DNA of 25,687 bases, from contig DGYA01000094.1 in NCBI GenBank assembly GCA_002396505.1, positions 17,383 through 43,069 on the forward strand. The letters are read 5' to 3'. Position 1 is the first letter of the stretch; each line of letters opens with the position of its first letter. Shown one piece after another: positions 23,564-25,687 of the stretch. The notes below the pieces were generated by a model. It did not search any database. It was not told where the DNA came from and worked only from the letters and a program-made list of their open reading frames with translations. The position numbers and the translations under genes are program-made. Source of the stretch: Cyanobacteria bacterium UBA5018. GTDB lineage: Bacteria; Cyanobacteriota; Cyanobacteriia; PCC-6307; Cyanobiaceae.

Positions 23564-23644
23564 CACAGCCGAGAGCTTGGGAGCGACGAGCTGGGGAGCT
23601 GCGGCGCGAAGGAGCACAGCCGCGAGTTTGGGAGCGAGGAGCTG
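23564..23644. repeat. Pair of 30-base repeats
   Basis: Copies at 23564-23593 and 23615-23644 differ at only three or so bases; each starts CACAGCCG and ends GAGCTG, with a shared TTGGGAGCGA core. They are 51 bases apart. The 23369-23704 spacer has no supportable gene on either strand. Confidence 0.75.
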
Positions 23645-23704
23645 CTGAACTGCTGAGCGAGGATCCGGACAGGCTATACAGTGATTGATTGAGATTTTAA
23701 GCCG

Positions 23705-23932
23705 GTGGTTCTGAGCTCTGTCAGAGATGGGTGCTCTGTGCGGGTGGAGCAGCTACCCAGTCATCCAGTGCTGCGCAATCGCCTGATCGCCATGGGGGTA
23801 AAACCAGGCGTTCGACTGGAAGTTTTACGTCGCGGCCGGCCAGGGGGGATCCTCCACCTTACCTGTGGAGCCCTGGAGTTCATGCTAAGGCTTGAACACG
23901 CCTCTGAATTGACCGTTACCTCCATCCAGTGA
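23705..23932 (+). CDS. feoA: FeoA family protein
   Basis: A 75-residue SH3-like domain of the FeoA family, which assists the ferrous iron transporter FeoB or acts as the C-terminal domain of iron regulators. The family pattern is clear: LPSHPVLRNRLIAMGVKPGVRLEVLRRGRPGGILHL from residue 17 has the LRxRLxxMGxxPG turn and the VxRxxP-GG strand pair. FMLRLEHASELTV closes the barrel. No FeoB or DtxR-like gene is nearby in the window, so a role in iron uptake is inferred from family only. The start is a GTG at 23705. A possible -10 box TATACA lies at 23675-23680. It has repeat arrays on both sides. Confidence 0.88.
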   Translation: MVLSSVRDGCSVRVEQLPSHPVLRNRLIAMGVKPGVRLEVLRRGRPGGILHLTCGALEFMLRLEHASELTVTSIQ

Positions 23933-23972
23933 ACCAATAATTTGACCCTTTGAATGACCAAAAATAGCGAAC

Positions 23973-24037
23973 ATAGACAGAGGTAATAGACAGAGGTGAT
24001 AGACAGAGGCAATAGATGGAGGCGACAGGCAGTGACC
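23973..24037. repeat. 13-base tandem array ATAGACAGAGGTA
   Basis: Units of 13 bases start at 23973, 23986, 23999 and 24012, with a degenerate fifth at 24025. The first three are almost identical. It begins 40 bases after the feoA stop. Confidence 0.88.
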
Positions 24038-24051
24038 ATATAATTTGCCCC

Positions 24052-24075
24052 GCTAAAGTGGCAGCTAAAATGGCA
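24052..24075. repeat. 12-base tandem repeat GCTAAARTGGCA
   Basis: Two adjacent 12-base copies, GCTAAAGTGGCA and GCTAAAATGGCA, with a decayed third at 24076. It lies between feoA and mnmG. From 24090 to 24266 nothing else was recognised. Confidence 0.7.
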
Positions 24076-24266
24076 GCTAAAAAATTCCAGCTCACAATGC
24101 TCTCGCGACCTGAAAAGCATTCGAGCGCCATGGTCCCCTTAAGGAATCTCTGAAAAAACCGAGCCCCGTCAAATCGAGCCCTGACGCTGCAATGGCTCTC
24201 AGCTGGTTGAGGCGACGAAATGGCGGTAATTCAGAGCTTCCTTAACCGGCAAATGCTGAATAGATT

Positions 24267-24286
24267 CCCCCCCCCCCAAAAAAAAA
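24267..24286. repeat. Homopolymer tract C11 then A9
   Basis: Eleven C residues (24267-24277) are followed directly by nine A residues (24278-24286), 220 bases upstream of mnmG. Such a tract is prone to length change by slippage and to sequencing error. Confidence 0.85.
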
Positions 24287-24290
24287 CCCA

Positions 24291-24368
24291 GTGGCGCTCC
24301 AAATGGAGTGGCGCTCCCAATGCAGCGGAGCTACCAATGCAGCGGAGCTACCAATGCAGCGGAGCTAC
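24291..24368. repeat. 17-base tandem array CAATGCAGCGGAGCTAC
   Basis: Three perfect 17-base copies start at 24318, 24335 and 24352. They are preceded by a related pair with the same period, GTGGCGCTCCAAATGGA at 24291 and GTGGCGCTCCCAATGCA at 24308. The array lies 139 bases upstream of the mnmG start. Confidence 0.9.
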
Positions 24369-24506
24369 CTGCAGCGCCAAGAGATTTGGCGAGCAATCTA
24401 TTTGTGTCTGAATATCGCTGCTGGCGCTGCCCGTACAGCGGCAGGTGCGCCCTGGCCCGCTGCCTGGCTTATCCACCCATACCGATCCAGCCCATAAATT
24501 GATTGC

Positions 24507-25687
24507 ATGAACTGTGATGGGATGACCTGCTCCGCCCGGCCCACCGAAACCTTTGAACTGATCGTGGTGGGCGGCGGCCATGCCGGCTGTGAGGCCGCCC
24601 TCACCGCGGCGCGCCTTGGCCTGCAAACGGCCCTGTTCAGCCTCAACCTGGATCGGATCGCCTGGCAGCCCTGCAATCCGGCGGTGGGTGGTCCGGCCAA
24701 GAGCCAGCTGGTGCATGAGGTGGATGCCCTGGGCGGCGTGATTGGTCGCCTCGCCGACGCCACCGCCCTGCAGAAGCGGGTGCTCAATGCCAGCCGTGGA
24801 CCGGCGGTGTGGGCCCTGCGCGCTCAAACCGATAAGCGCCAGTACGCCCGTCAGATGCTGCAGTTGTTGCAGCACACCCCCAACCTGGCGCTGCGCGAGG
24901 CGATGGTGACCGATCTGGTAACGGAGGGCTCGGCGGAGCGGGGGGATTTACGGATCGCCGGCGTAGGTACCTACTTCGGCAGCGTCTATGCCGCGCCGGC
25001 CGTGATCCTCACCACCGGCACCTTCCTGGGCGGCCAGATATGGGTGGGCAACCAATCGATGTCAGCCGGACGGGCAGGCGAACAGGCCGCCCAGGGCCTA
25101 ACCGAGGCCCTGCAGGGCCTGGGGTTTGTTACCGGTCGGCTCAAAACCGGCACGCCAGCGCGGGTGGACCGGCGCAGTATCGCCCTGCATCAATTGGAGG
25201 AGCAGCCCAGCGACGCCCAGGATCGCTTCTTTTCCTTTGATCCGGAGGCCTGGGTGAGTGGCGAGCCGATGAGCTGTTACCTCACCCGCACCACCGCCGC
25301 CACCCATCAGCTAATCCGCGATAACTTGCAGCACACGCCGATCTATGGCGGCTTCATCGACAGTAAGGGGCCCCGCTATTGCCCATCTATAGAAGACAAG
25401 ATCGTGCGTTTTGCCGATAAGGAAAGCCATCAAATATTTCTGGAGCCGGAGGGCCGTGACACCCCTGAGATTTATGTGCAGGGCTTTTCCACCGGTCTGC
25501 CCGAGCGGCTGCAATTGGAGCTGCTGCGCAGCCTGCCGGGCTTGGAGCAGTGTGTGATGCTGCGGCCTGCCTACGCCGTGGACTACGACTATTTACCCGC
25601 CACCCAGCTGAAACCATCGCTGGAAACCAAGCGAGTGGCGGGCCTGTTTTCCGCCGGCCAGCTCAACGGCACCACCGGCTACGAGGA
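24507..25687 (+). CDS. mnmG: tRNA uridine-5-carboxymethylaminomethyl modification enzyme MnmG (partial)
   Basis: With MnmE, modifies the wobble uridine of several tRNAs using FAD, NADH and folate. The first 393 codons are present and the 3' end is beyond the window. The FAD motif VVGGGHAGCEAA begins near residue 20. CNPAVGGPAKSQLVHEVDAL, RGPAVWALRAQTDK, ILTTGTFLGG and LKTGTPARVD follow in order. RYCPSIEDKI contains the conserved catalytic Cys, and SAGQLNGTTGYEE is at the cut edge. The ATG at 24507 is used; a second in-frame ATG at 24522 is also possible. No motif is missing and there is no frameshift in the part seen. The upstream spacer is filled with repeats and a homopolymer tract. Confidence 0.95.
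   Translation, partial: MNCDGMTCSARPTETFELIVVGGGHAGCEAALTAARLGLQTALFSLNLDRIAWQPCNPAVGGPAKSQLVHEVDALGGVIGRLADATALQKRVLNASRGPAVWALRAQTDKRQYARQMLQLLQHTPNLALREAMVTDLVTEGSAERGDLRIAGVGTYFGSVYAAPAVILTTGTFLGGQIWVGNQSMSAGRAGEQAAQGLTEALQGLGFVTGRLKTGTPARVDRRSIALHQLEEQPSDAQDRFFSFDPEAWVSGEPMSCYLTRTTAATHQLIRDNLQHTPIYGGFIDSKGPRYCPSIEDKIVRFADKESHQIFLEPEGRDTPEIYVQGFSTGLPERLQLELLRSLPGLEQCVMLRPAYAVDYDYLPATQLKPSLETKRVAGLFSAGQLNGTTGYE

Overview
The window looks like a piece of chromosome from a GC-rich picocyanobacterium of the Synechococcus/Cyanobium group. The evidence is the set of lineage-typical genes: a single-helix high light-inducible protein, a CGLD27 (DUF1230) protein, DUF3318, DUF3386, DUF2811 and DUF6447 proteins, and a long-form CbiX chelatase with a histidine tail. 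Most of the window is ordinary housekeeping sequence. No phage, transposase, CRISPR array or plasmid gene was seen.

Layout. 1-2371 (minus strand): an S4 RNA-binding protein, triosephosphate isomerase (tpiA) and dihydropteroate synthase (folP). 2392-4817 (plus): an MsbA-like ABC exporter and two small proteins (DUF4177-like, DUF6447). 5081-9215 (minus): a DUF3386 protein and carB. 9340-11867 (plus): a tight run of DUF3318, rsfS, CGLD27 and an AnsA-type asparaginase, followed by the initiator tRNA and a strong terminator. A GMC-type FAD oxidoreductase begins 12 bases after that terminator. 13768-15323 is the oddest stretch: a six-copy 20-base array, a candidate free-standing structured RNA with its own terminator, and a minus-strand DUF2811 gene with a long repeat-built N-terminus. 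It ends with a perfect 15-bp inverted repeat. 15325-16521 (minus): CbiX. 16956-18499 (plus): an Hli protein, a ParB-like protein and a UspA protein. 18570-23368 (minus): an RND efflux operon (lipoprotein adaptor, pump, small coupled membrane protein) with no TolC gene in view. 23705-25687 (plus): a lone FeoA protein and the first 393 codons of mnmG, cut by the window edge.

The pattern that ties the window together lies in the spacers. Many intergenic regions contain a short tandem array of 10 to 30 bases per unit, each with its own unit sequence. The same process appears to have entered one reading frame (DUF2811), where the units are 15 and 21 bases and keep the frame. The candidate RNA at 13913-14055, the repeat-built DUF2811 protein and the spacer arrays are the parts most likely to be new. 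All names and functions come from reading the sequence against remembered family features; no search was run.
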